Source: Sphingomonas sp. FARSPH
GTDB taxonomy: Bacteria > Pseudomonadota > Alphaproteobacteria > Sphingomonadales > Sphingomonadaceae
NCBI RefSeq assembly: GCF_003355005.1
Contig: NZ_CP029985.1
Coordinates: 2,564,501-2,628,500 of the forward strand
DNA length: 64,000 bases
Reading direction: 5' to 3'
The position numbers were made by a program, and so were the translations under genes. Position 1 is the stretch's first letter; every line of letters starts with the position of its first letter. Under the pieces are notes generated by a model. The model was given only the letters and a program-made list of their open reading frames with translations, ran no database searches and was not told the origin of the DNA. Positions 27,017 to 35,225 of this stretch are shown here, piece by piece.

Positions 27017-28249
27017 TCAGCTCCGATAGTCGGCGTTGATCGAGATGTAACCGTGCGTCAGATCGCACGTCCAAACCGTCGCGCGCCCGTCGCCCAGGCC
27101 CAGGTCGACGCCGACCTCGATCTCCTGGCCCTTCAGGTGCGCGGCGACCGGCGCTTCGTCATAGCCCGCGACCGCCAGCCCGCCCTCGGCGACCTGCGTC
27201 GCGCCGAAGCGGATCGCCAGCCTGTCGCGCTCGGCCGGCTCGCCCGCCTTGCCCACCGCCATCACGATCCGACCCCAGTTCGCATCCTCGCCCGCGATCG
27301 CGGTCTTCACCAGCGGCGAATTGGCGATCGACATCGCGATGCGATGCGCGCTGCGGTCGCTCTCCGCGCCCTCGACGGTGATTTCGATCAATTTCTGTGC
27401 GCCCTCGCCGTCGCGCACGACGAGCAGCGCGAGCTGGCGGCACAGATCGGCGAGCGCCGCGGCGAAGGCGTCCGCGCCGTCGCTGTCGGCATCGACCAGC
27501 GGCGCATTGCCCGCCTTGCCCGTCGCGAACGCGAGCACCGTGTCGCTGGTCGACGTATCGCCATCGACGGTGATGCACGAGAAGGTACGCGTGTTGGCGG
27601 CGGCGAGCGCGCCCTGCAGGAACGCGGGGTCGACCGCCGCATCGGTGAAGATGAAGCCGAGCATCGTCGCCATGTCGGGCGCGATCATCCCCGAACCCTT
27701 GATGATCCCGACCAGCGTAACCGTGCGTCCGTCGACCACCGCCGTCGTCGTCGCGCCCTTGGGATAGGTGTCGGTCGTCCCGATCGTCTGCGCCGCCGCC
27801 TGCCAGTCGCAGGCTTGCGCGGCGAAGGCCGCGTCGAGCCCCGCTTCCGCCTTGTCGATCGGCAGCGGCACGCCGATCACGCCGGTCGATGCGACAAAGA
27901 CGTCGGATGGCTGGCAGCCGAGATGCTGCGCGGTCCGCGCCGCGATCGCCTCGACGGCGGTGCGCCCGCGATTGCCGGTGAAGGCGTTGGAATTGCCCGC
28001 ATTGACCACCAAAGCGCGCGCATGGCCCAGCGTCAGCGCCTTGCGGCACCATTCCACCTCGGGCGAAGGACATTTGCTCTGCGTCAGCACCCCCGCCACC
28101 GCCGTGCCCGGATCGAGCGCGACGAAGGTCAGGTCGCACCGGTCCCACGCCTTGTACCGCGCCCGCGCGACATGCGGCACGACGCCGGCGATCGCGGGCA
28201 GGGCGGGGAAGGCGGCGGGGGCTAGCGGGGAGCGGGCGTGATCTGTCAT
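27017..28249 (-). CDS. argJ: Glutamate N-acetyltransferase / amino-acid acetyltransferase ArgJ
   Basis: This 410-residue enzyme moves the acetyl group from N-acetylornithine to glutamate, closing the arginine acetyl cycle. It self-cleaves at a conserved Thr in the ATML motif, seen here as APDMATMLGFIFTD near residue 194. VNAGNSNAFTG and ASTGVIG are other family blocks. The start at 28249 gives a normal N-terminus, and a 12-residue upstream extension has no support. It is divergent from the TonB-C-like gene and followed without a gap by the phosphatase gene. Confidence 0.95.
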   Translation of the reverse strand: MTDHARSPLAPAAFPALPAIAGVVPHVARARYKAWDRCDLTFVALDPGTAVAGVLTQSKCPSPEVEWCRKALTLGHARALVVNAGNSNAFTGNRGRTAVEAIAARTAQHLGCQPSDVFVASTGVIGVPLPIDKAEAGLDAAFAAQACDWQAAAQTIGTTDTYPKGATTTAVVDGRTVTLVGIIKGSGMIAPDMATMLGFIFTDAAVDPAFLQGALAAANTRTFSCITVDGDTSTSDTVLAFATGKAGNAPLVDADSDGADAFAAALADLCRQLALLVVRDGEGAQKLIEITVEGAESDRSAHRIAMSIANSPLVKTAIAGEDANWGRIVMAVGKAGEPAERDRLAIRFGATQVAEGGLAVAGYDEAPVAAHLKGQEIEVGVDLGLGDGRATVWTCDLTHGYISINADYRS

Positions 28250-28311
28250 GATGCCGCTATAGGGAGTGTTGGTCGTGCGATCCACGACGGGATGACGACG
28301 GTGGGGACGAC

Positions 28312-28977
28312 ATGATGATCACTATAAGTGTGGCGATGATGATTGCGACGACGGCGGGGCAAAGTGAACCGCCCAAGGTCACCCCGATCGAAGCGATTTC
28401 CGATAAGGCTTTAGCGGCAGGTGACGAACCTGTCCGGGCACTCGGGGATCAGGGCGCTTGGTTTCCGCTATCGGCCTATCCGCCCGAAGCCCGGCGGCGA
28501 AATGAACAGGGGCGTGTTTCCGTCATGCTGACTATCGACCCGAAGGGACGGCCTAGCGCGTGTTCCGTGACGTCGTCGAGCGGGTCGGAGACCCTCGACA
28601 AGGTAACGTGTGATCTGGCAAAGCGAAATGCCCGTTTCCGTCCCGCCCGAAAAAATGGTGCGCCGGTCGAAAGCACATACGCGTTGCGTGGTATCCGATG
28701 GATGCTTAATCCCACCGCAGAGCAGACGGTCGAGGTAGGTGAGAAACCCCTCATCGTCTCGGACAACATGGTGGAGGTTGAGCTTACGCCGAACGGAGAA
28801 GTCGTCGGATGCAAGGTCGTTCGACAATCGAGCGACACCAGCCCATGCGCACAAATGTTGGTGGGCAAGCGCGTCTTCCCTCCTATTACCCGCGCTGGCC
28901 ATCCCGTGGCGGCAAGGGCGCAGTTCGCGACCACGGTCACGCTGCTGCCGATGGACCCGACTTCGGCGCCGAAGTGA
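28312..28977 (+). CDS. Exported protein with TonB C-terminal-like domain
   Basis: This 221-residue protein has a short signal-like N-terminus (MMITISVAMMIATTAG). The region about 55-130 (YPPEARRRNEQGRVSVMLTI then ASKRNARFRPAR-like sequence) matches the TonB C-terminal fold, with the characteristic YPxxAR and the G-x-V-x-V strands. A second, weaker copy of the pattern may lie at about 145-205. It lacks the long Pro-rich spacer and membrane anchor of true TonB, so it may act as a periplasmic partner or be unrelated to iron uptake. One line counted by hand (28681-28740) is 58% G+C, below the local level. It may be a recent acquisition. Confidence 0.65.
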   Translation: MMITISVAMMIATTAGQSEPPKVTPIEAISDKALAAGDEPVRALGDQGAWFPLSAYPPEARRRNEQGRVSVMLTIDPKGRPSACSVTSSSGSETLDKVTCDLAKRNARFRPARKNGAPVESTYALRGIRWMLNPTAEQTVEVGEKPLIVSDNMVEVELTPNGEVVGCKVVRQSSDTSPCAQMLVGKRVFPPITRAGHPVAARAQFATTVTLLPMDPTSAPK

Positions 28978-29127
28978 TCGAGGCGGGGCAATCGAGCGGT
29001 TCCCGCGCTGTTGCGATCGTTATGCGATGGCGTGGGACACGCTCCAGCGACTGTACGCTCCTCGATTAGCGTGGCATACGGAAGTCAGGTGGACGCCCGC
29101 CGCCGCAGGCTCTATGCCGGCCGCGCA

Positions 29128-29379
29128 ATGAACCTGTTGCTGCTCTTCTCCGCATTGCTGTCGGCCCTGACCGGGGTCGGCTCCGCGGCGCGTGCGCCGG
29201 CGGCGGCGCAGGCGGTGAGCGCGCAGGTCACGGCCCGCGCGGCAAAGGTCGCCGCGGTGCGCATCGCGCAGCGGCCGCAGCAGGCGGTCGCGCGGCTGGT
29301 CGCCGTCGCCACCGCATCGGCGCTGCCCACGCCCGCCTTCGCCGAAACCCCGCTTTACGCGAGCCGCCGGCGCGAATAG
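29128..29379 (+). CDS. Small exported or membrane protein directly upstream of secA
   Basis: The product is 83 residues from ATG 29128: a hydrophobic start (MNLLLLFSALLSALTGVGSA) and then an Ala/Val/Gln/Arg-rich body ending PLYASRRRE. A GTG at 29092 in frame would add an Arg-rich n-region (DARRRRLYAGRA), which suits a signal peptide better and has GGAAG upstream; the start is therefore open. The stop is 115 bases before secA on the same strand, a position occupied in enterobacteria by the secretion monitor secM. No similarity to SecM can be seen. Function is unknown. Confidence 0.5.
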   Translation: MNLLLLFSALLSALTGVGSAARAPAAAQAVSAQVTARAAKVAAVRIAQRPQQAVARLVAVATASALPTPAFAETPLYASRRRE

Positions 29380-29494
29380 CGCGCGGCTTTTCGCGAACCT
29401 TCCGACGGCTCCGGCCGTTTGCGCCACGATCCATGCCCCTTTCGGCAGCGCCGCTCCACGTTGCGCGCGCGCCTTTCATATCAGGAAAACGCTT

Positions 29495-32251
29495 ATGCTC
29501 GGCGGCCTCGCCAAATCTTTGTTCGGTTCGTCCAACGACCGGTACGTCAAATCCCTGAACCCGATCATCGCGAAGATCGCCGCGTTCGAACCGCAGCTCC
29601 AGGCGCTTTCGGACGACGAACTCGCCGGCCAGACCGCGAAATTCCGGGAGCAACTCGCCAACGGTGCCAAGCTCGACGACCTCCTTCCCGAAGCCTTCGC
29701 GACGGTGCGCGAGGCGGCGGTGCGCGTGCTCGGCATGCGCCATTTCGACGTGCAGATGATCGGCGGCATCGTGCTTCATCGCGGCGAGATCGCCGAGATG
29801 CGCACGGGTGAGGGCAAGACGCTGGTCGCGACGCTCGCCACCTATCTCAACGCGCTGCCGGGAGAGGGCGTCCACGTCATCACCGTCAACGACTATCTCG
29901 CCGCGCGCGATGCCGACTGGATGGGCCAGGTCTATCGCTTCCTCGGCCTGACCGTCGGCACGATCATCCCCAACCTGACCGACGAACAGCGCCGCACGGC
30001 GTACAACAGCGACATCACCTACGGCACGAACAACGAATTCGGCTTCGACTATCTGCGCGACAACATGAAGTACGAGCGTAGCAGCATGGTCCAGCGCGCC
30101 TTCAGCATGGCGATCGTCGACGAGGTCGATTCGGTGCTGATCGACGAGGCGCGCACCCCGCTCATCATCTCGGGGCCGACCGACGACAAGTCGGAACTGT
30201 ACATGAGCGTCGATGCGATCGTGAAGCAATTGTCCGAAGAGGATTACGAGAAGGACGAGAAGCAGAAGTCGATCATCCTGACCGAGGACGGCACCGAAAA
30301 GGCCGAGCGCCTGCTCGAGAACGCCGGGCTGCTGCAGGGCGCGAACCTCTACGATTTCGAGAATACGCAGGTGGTGCACCACCTCAACCAGGCGCTCCGC
30401 GCGAACATGATGTTCAAGGCGGACACCGACTATATCGTCAAGGACGGCAAGGTCGTCATCATCGACGAATTCACCGGTCGCATGATGGACGGGCGCCGCT
30501 GGTCCGACGGCCTGCACCAGGCGGTCGAGGCAAAGGAAGGCGTCAATATCGAGCCCGAGAACCAGACGATGGCCTCGATCACCTTCCAGAATTATTTCCG
30601 CATGTATCCCAAGCTGTCGGGCATGACCGGCACCGCCGCGACCGAGGCGGCCGAATTTTATGACATCTACAAGATGAACGTCGTGACCATCCCGACCAAC
30701 GTGCCGGTGCAGCGCGTCGACGAGGAAGACGAATTCTACAAGGACACCAACGACAAGTTCCGCGCGATCGCCAAGAAGATCCGCGAGCACGCCGCCAAGG
30801 GCCAACCGGTGCTGGTCGGCACGGTGTCGATCGAAAAGTCCGAACTGCTCAGCGAATTCCTGATGCAGGAGGGCGTCGAGCACAAGGTGCTGAACGCGCG
30901 CTATCACGAGATGGAGGCGCACATCGTCGCGCAGGCGGGACGCAAGTCCGCCGTCACGATCGCGACCAACATGGCAGGCCGCGGCACCGACATCAAACTG
31001 GGCGGCAACCTCGAATTCCGGATGCTCGACGAGCATCCGGACCTCGCCGAGGGCACGCCCGAATACGATGCGGCCGCCGCGCGCATCCGCGACGAGATCG
31101 AGGCGGAAAAGCAGGAGGTGCTCGCCGCGGGCGGTCTGTTCGTGCTCGGCACCGAACGGCACGAGAGCCGGCGCATCGACAACCAGCTGCGCGGCCGTTC
31201 GGGGCGGCAGGGCGATCCCGGCCTGTCGCGCTTCTACCTCAGCCTCGACGACGATCTGCTCCGCATCTTCGGGCCGGATACGCTGTTCGCGCGCATGATG
31301 CGCTCGAACATCGAGGATGGCGAGGCGATCGGATCGAAGTGGCTGACCAAGGCGATCGAGACCGCGCAGAAAAAGGTCGAGGCGCGCAACTACGACATCC
31401 GCAAGCAGGTCGTCGAGTACGACGACGTGATGAACGACCAGCGCAAGGTCATCTACGAACAGCGCGCCGACATCATGGACGCCGAGACGGTGGGCGACGT
31501 CGTCAGCGACATGCGTGCCGAGACGGTCAACGTCATCGTCGGTGAAGCGTGCCCGGTCGGTTCCTATCCAGAGCAATGGGACGTCGCGGGCATGAAGACC
31601 CGACTTCAGGAGGTGATGAACCTCGACCTGCCGGTCGAAGACTGGCTGAAGGAAGACGCGATCGACCCCGAGATCGTCGAGGAGCGCGTGCGCGAGGCGG
31701 CCGACGCGATGGTCGCCGAAAAGGCGGCGCAGCTCGAGCCGGAAACGTGGCAGCAGGTCGAAAAGTCGATCCTGCTCCAGGCGCTCGACCATCACTGGAA
31801 GGAGCATCTCGCGACGCTCGACGCGTTGCGCCAGGTCGTCCACCTGCGCGCCTATGCACAAAAGACGCCGATCAACGAGTATAAGCAGGAGGCGTTCAGC
31901 CTGTTCCAGCGGATGCTCGACGCGATCCGCGAGGATGTCAGCCGCACGATCGGCTATGCGCAATTCCAGATGCAGGCGCCGCCGCCGCTGCCCGAACTGC
32001 CCGACTTCATCACGACGCATTTCGACCCGTTCACGGGCGAGGACAATTCGGCCGATATCGACGCGGGCACGATGGGCCGCGTCACGCCGCAGCTGCCGCC
32101 GATGCAGATGGTCCAGCCCGAGGCGCCGAACCTCGGCCCCGACCTGGGCGACGACCCCGCCGCCTGGGAAGGCCGCGTCAACCGCAACGCGCCATGCCCG
32201 TGCGGCTCGGGCCGCAAGTACAAGCATTGCCACGGCGCGGTGACCGCCTGA
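29495..32251 (+). CDS. secA: Preprotein translocase ATPase SecA
   Basis: This 918-residue motor drives unfolded preproteins through SecYEG. Walker A MRTGEGKTLVATLATYLNAL is near 100-120, and the Walker B/DEAD-like DEVDSVLIDEARTPLIISG near 210. GRGTDIKLGG and GRSGRQGDPG are helicase motifs. The C-terminal zinc site CPCGSGRKYKHCH, which binds SecB and the membrane, is intact. AGGA lies 8-9 bases before the ATG. The leader region has short stems (for example ACGGC/GCCGT just after the upstream small gene). A strong bidirectional terminator follows at 32316. Confidence 0.98.
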   Translation: MLGGLAKSLFGSSNDRYVKSLNPIIAKIAAFEPQLQALSDDELAGQTAKFREQLANGAKLDDLLPEAFATVREAAVRVLGMRHFDVQMIGGIVLHRGEIAEMRTGEGKTLVATLATYLNALPGEGVHVITVNDYLAARDADWMGQVYRFLGLTVGTIIPNLTDEQRRTAYNSDITYGTNNEFGFDYLRDNMKYERSSMVQRAFSMAIVDEVDSVLIDEARTPLIISGPTDDKSELYMSVDAIVKQLSEEDYEKDEKQKSIILTEDGTEKAERLLENAGLLQGANLYDFENTQVVHHLNQALRANMMFKADTDYIVKDGKVVIIDEFTGRMMDGRRWSDGLHQAVEAKEGVNIEPENQTMASITFQNYFRMYPKLSGMTGTAATEAAEFYDIYKMNVVTIPTNVPVQRVDEEDEFYKDTNDKFRAIAKKIREHAAKGQPVLVGTVSIEKSELLSEFLMQEGVEHKVLNARYHEMEAHIVAQAGRKSAVTIATNMAGRGTDIKLGGNLEFRMLDEHPDLAEGTPEYDAAAARIRDEIEAEKQEVLAAGGLFVLGTERHESRRIDNQLRGRSGRQGDPGLSRFYLSLDDDLLRIFGPDTLFARMMRSNIEDGEAIGSKWLTKAIETAQKKVEARNYDIRKQVVEYDDVMNDQRKVIYEQRADIMDAETVGDVVSDMRAETVNVIVGEACPVGSYPEQWDVAGMKTRLQEVMNLDLPVEDWLKEDAIDPEIVEERVREAADAMVAEKAAQLEPETWQQVEKSILLQALDHHWKEHLATLDALRQVVHLRAYAQKTPINEYKQEAFSLFQRMLDAIREDVSRTIGYAQFQMQAPPPLPELPDFITTHFDPFTGEDNSADIDAGTMGRVTPQLPPMQMVQPEAPNLGPDLGDDPAAWEGRVNRNAPCPCGSGRKYKHCHGAVTA

Positions 32252-32315
32252 TTCCTTGCGATCGTCATCCCGGATCACGTCCGGGGTGACGGGTTGGTAA
32301 GCGTCCGCACGATAA

Positions 32316-32352
32316 AAAAGGGCCGGTCGCGCATCCCGCGACCGGCCCTTTT
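32316..32352. terminator. Bidirectional rho-independent terminator
   Basis: A 16-bp perfect stem AAAAGGGCCGGTCGCG / CGCGACCGGCCCTTTT with a 5-base loop, with T-runs on both strands. It serves secA (plus) and the lipoprotein gene (minus). Confidence 0.95.
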
Positions 32353-32377
32353 GTTTTCGCTACGTCACGCCCCGGCG

Positions 32378-32968
32378 TCAGTTCGCCTTGGGCAGCACCA
32401 CGCTCGGTCCGATCGAGTCGATCACCGCGCGGGCGTTGAACGCCCGCAGGTTGTCGCGCGGGATCGGGCCCTTGCGCATCACGATCTCGGCGGTCGCTTC
32501 GTACCGGTCGATCTGGCGGATATCGAAACCATTGTCCCACGGGCCGAAGCCGCCGAACCACGGGTCCCACGTGCGCCACCCGAACCCGCGCCCGTAATAG
32601 CGCCACGCCGGACCCCAATAACCGCCGAAGCCGCCATAGCCGAAGCCCGGCGTCGTATAGGTGCGCGTCTGGCGATCGGTGTCGCGGTCGGCCATCACGA
32701 AATAATCGTAGCCGTTCTGCAGCGTCAGCTCGGCCGCGCGGAAAAACAGATAGCGTTCGACGGTGTCGCGCGACGTCACGCTGTTGCCGGCGAAGCTGAC
32801 GATGAAGCGGTCCGGCTCGATCCGGCGCTCGCTGTAACCGGTGCGATTGAAGCCCTGCCCGGTGGCGGGGCGGTATGTGGTCTCGGTCGCGCAACCCGCG
32901 ACCATCAGCGTGCTCGCGGCCAATGCCGCAACCATCGCCTTACGGCCAAGATGCATCATGTTTCCCAT
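32378..32968 (-). CDS. Lipoprotein, Gly/Tyr/Trp-rich, CC0125/CC1285-like family
   Basis: The product is about 196 residues with a lipoprotein signal peptide (lipobox VAGC) and the ordered domain GYSERRIEPDRFIVSFAGNSVTSRDTVERYLFFRAAELTLQNGYDYFVM. This matches an alphaproteobacterial lipoprotein family of unknown function. A Gly/Phe/Trp/Tyr-rich insert (about 110-150) follows, and then a final beta-rich segment. It should sit in the inner leaflet of the outer membrane or in the periplasm. ATGs at 32968, 32959 and 32956 are all possible starts. It ends at the shared terminator. Confidence 0.75.
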   Translation of the reverse strand: MGNMMHLGRKAMVAALAASTLMVAGCATETTYRPATGQGFNRTGYSERRIEPDRFIVSFAGNSVTSRDTVERYLFFRAAELTLQNGYDYFVMADRDTDRQTRTYTTPGFGYGGFGGYWGPAWRYYGRGFGWRTWDPWFGGFGPWDNGFDIRQIDRYEATAEIVMRKGPIPRDNLRAFNARAVIDSIGPSVVLPKAN

Positions 32969-33072
32969 ACTCCATTCGCGCGCGGGTGCGGCGAACCCGC
33001 CGCTCCTAGCGTATCCCAGTCGAACGAGCGATGAACGACTTGGCTCCACGACGGCACGGTCCATCGCGGCGT

Positions 33073-33489
33073 TCACGCGCCGATCAGGTGCAGCGCGATG
33101 TTGCGCCGGTGCGGACGGCGGCGGTGCTCGAACAGATAGATGCCCTGCCATGTCCCCAGCATCAGCGCGCCGTCCGTCATCGGCACGGCCAGCTGCACGC
33201 CGGTCAACGCGGTGCGCAGATGCGCGGGCATGTCGTCCGGCCCCTCGTCGTCATGCGCATAATGGTCGCCTTCGGGCGCGAGCGCGTCGAAATAGGCCTC
33301 CATATCGCGGCGCACCGCCGGCGCGGCATTCTCCTGGATGACGAGCGAGGCGGACGTGTGCCGGCAGAACAGCGTCAGCAGCCCGTCGGCGATCCCTTGG
33401 TTGGCCACCCAGTCCGCGACGCGGTCGGTGATCTCCACCAGCCCCTTGCCGTGCGTGTCGATGGTGAGCGTGCCGAGGGCCTGGCGCAT
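33073..33489 (-). CDS. YjbQ-family protein (UPF0047, annotated as secondary thiamine-phosphate synthase)
   Basis: This 138-residue single-domain protein has the metal-binding histidines of the UPF0047 fold in LFCRHTSASL and DHYAHDDEGPDDMPAHLR, and ends with the standard GTWQGIYLFEHR strand. E. coli YjbQ can replace thiamine-phosphate synthase weakly, but the real cellular role is unsettled. The start at 33489 gives the usual MRQALGTLTI; longer in-frame starts are not supported. No functional link to the neighbours is seen. Confidence 0.9.
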   Translation of the reverse strand: MRQALGTLTIDTHGKGLVEITDRVADWVANQGIADGLLTLFCRHTSASLVIQENAAPAVRRDMEAYFDALAPEGDHYAHDDEGPDDMPAHLRTALTGVQLAVPMTDGALMLGTWQGIYLFEHRRRPHRRNIALHLIGA

Positions 33490-33664
33490 GACGAGTCTTT
33501 CGAAGGAATCGTGGCAGAAGTCCCGCATCTGGGGGCGCCAGCCGACCGAGGCAATGACGCGCCACGACTGCAACGTCGCACGTTGGCGGGGCGGCGATCT
33601 CTCGCCCCATGATTTCCCGAACGACGACCCGTGTCGGCTCGTGCGGTCTTGATGCGTGGCGGCG

Positions 33665-33871
33665 TCAGTGCGCGATCAGAGCGGCGATGGCGGCCGCGTT
33701 CAGCGTTCGGCGCGCATTGGGCTCCGGCCCCTCCAACACCAGATAGGCATGTGAACGCGTCGCATCGTCCAGCCCGCGCCAGCGGTCCAGGCATTCGCTG
33801 AGCGAGGCGCGCAACGGGCGGTGCAGCGAGGCGACGAGTTGTGCGGCGGTCGCATGATGCAAACGGTCCAT
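33665..33871 (-). CDS. Small uncharacterised protein (68 residues)
   Basis: A small Ala/Leu/Arg-rich protein, predicted mostly helical, with a centre reading CLDRWRGLDDATRSHAYLVL. AGGA lies 8 bases before the ATG, which favours a real gene. No family is recognised. The codon pattern is G+C-rich like the neighbours. The spacing from yjbQ (more than 170 bases) suggests a separate transcript. Confidence 0.5.
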   Translation of the reverse strand: MDRLHHATAAQLVASLHRPLRASLSECLDRWRGLDDATRSHAYLVLEGPEPNARRTLNAAAIAALIAH

Positions 33872-34007
33872 GGCGGCGATCCTGTACGAACGGCAAATCG
33901 ATGCCGTCCGTTAACCTAGCGCGCCGCCGTTGCCGATGCGTTAAACGGGATCAATCCGTGCAGGATCGGTCGAAATTCCGTGTCGTTCGCCCTCGGAGAA
34001 GCGGGGC

Positions 34008-34124
34008 TCAGCCGGGCAGCGTATCCTCGGACTTGGTCGCCGCCTTCGCCGTCACCGCGAGCAGGACGGGCACCGCGAGCACCGCTGCGGCCATCGCGCC
34101 GATCGCCAGTTCCAGATAGATCAT
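34008..34124 (-). CDS. Very small single-span membrane protein (38 residues)
   Basis: The 38-codon frame starts MIYLELAIGAMAAAVLAVPV and continues through a hydrophobic stretch of about 25 residues to a short polar tail (KAATKSEDTLPG). GAGAGG lies 8 bases before the ATG. The shape is that of a small one-helix membrane protein with its charged tail in the cytoplasm or periplasm. It lies alone between a small hypothetical gene and tRNA-Asn. Function is unknown. Confidence 0.55.
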   Translation of the reverse strand: MIYLELAIGAMAAAVLAVPVLLAVTAKAATKSEDTLPG

Positions 34125-34257
34125 GTCATCGCCTCTCCCGCGGGCGCGTTGTGCGCCTCGCCATCGGCGATCATGCCCAGCGGGCGGGGGCTTGGCAACC
34201 GATAATCGGGGGGGCAGACACAGCGACGGCGGGTCGGCTTCGCGCGGGGCGAAGCGA

Positions 34258-34332
34258 TGGCTCCCTGAGTTGGATTCGAACCAACGGCCGCTCGATTAAC
34301 AGTCGAGAGCTCTACCGCTGAGCTATCAGGGA
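34258..34332 (-). tRNA. tRNA-Asn (anticodon GTT), with encoded CCA
   Basis: On the minus strand the acceptor TCCCTGA pairs with TCAGGGA. The D-arm has AGCTCAGCGGTAGAGCT, and the anticodon stem CTCGA/TCGAG carries loop CTGTTAA, giving GTT. The T-arm has GGTTCGAATCC. Discriminator G and CCA are encoded. It is the only RNA gene recognised in the window. Confidence 0.97.
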
Positions 34333-34358
34333 CCGTTACCGTCGCTGTGTGGAGGGGG

Positions 34359-34386
34359 TCTATAAACGCGAAATCGCGGCGCGCAA
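34359..34386 (-). promoter_or_regulatory. Candidate tRNA-Asn promoter
   Basis: On the minus strand TTGCGC (34386-34381) and TATAGA (34364-34359) are spaced by 16 bases, with the -10 about 27 bases before the mature tRNA 5' end. This fits a short leader removed by RNase P. Confidence 0.55.
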
Positions 34387-34445
34387 GCCCGTTTTCGCGG
34401 CTTGTCCACAACTTCGCACGCCCGCCGCGGTCCGGCGGCATCGGC

Positions 34446-35225
34446 TCAGGCGATGAACTGCTCCATCGTGATCCGGTCGTCCAGCGCATGCTCTGGATCG
34501 AACAGCAACGTCAGCTCGCGCGCCCGGTCCATGCCGATCGCCACCTCCGCGACGTCGCGGAATTCGCGCTGGTCTGCGACCGCGGAGACGGGGCGCTTGC
34601 CGGGGTCGAGCACGCGGATCGCGATCCGCGCCTTGTCGGGCAGGATCGCACCGCGCCAGCGCCGCGGGCGGAACGGGCTGATCGGGGTCAGCGCCAGCAT
34701 GTTGGAACCGAGCGGCAGGATCGGTCCCTGCGCCGACAGATTGTACGCGGTCGATCCCGCCGGCGTCGCGACCAGGATGCCGTCGCAAGCAAGCTCGTCC
34801 AGCACGATCCGGTCATTGACCGTCACCTCCAGCTTCGCGGTCTGGCGCGTCTCGCGCAGCAGCGACACTTCGTTGATCGCCGGCGCCTGATGGATGCGGC
34901 CGTCCATGCCCGTCACGCTCGCCTGCAGGGGTGTCACCTTGAACGCCTTGGCGCGCGCCAGCCGTTCCGACAGGTCGAACCGCCGCCATTCGTTCATCAG
35001 GAAGCCGACCGTGCCCAGGTTCATGCCGAACACCGGCACCACGGGGCGGCGCTGGTCGAGCTGCGTGTGCAGCGTCTGGAGCAGGAAGCCGTCGCCGCCC
35101 AGCGCGATGATGACGTCCGCCTCGGCCGGGTCGACCCAGTCGTGCGCGTCCGCCAGCTCGGCGGCGGCGGCCTGCGCCGGCGGCGTGGGCGAGGCGACCA
35201 GCGCCCGCCGTTCGTACCCGCTCAT
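34446..35225 (-). CDS. nadK: NAD kinase
   Basis: This 259-residue cytosolic enzyme phosphorylates NAD to NADP. The diagnostic GGDG lies in IIALGGDGFLLQTLH near 41-44, followed by GMNLGTVGFLMNEW. The conserved NDRIVLDELACDGILVATPAGSTAYNLSA-type region (near 135-165) contains the substrate Asn-Asp. The gene overlaps moaA by 4 bases (ATGA), so the two are probably co-translated. No metabolic link between NADP and molybdopterin synthesis is obvious. Confidence 0.94.
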   Translation of the reverse strand: MSGYERRALVASPTPPAQAAAAELADAHDWVDPAEADVIIALGGDGFLLQTLHTQLDQRRPVVPVFGMNLGTVGFLMNEWRRFDLSERLARAKAFKVTPLQASVTGMDGRIHQAPAINEVSLLRETRQTAKLEVTVNDRIVLDELACDGILVATPAGSTAYNLSAQGPILPLGSNMLALTPISPFRPRRWRGAILPDKARIAIRVLDPGKRPVSAVADQREFRDVAEVAIGMDRARELTLLFDPEHALDDRITMEQFIA

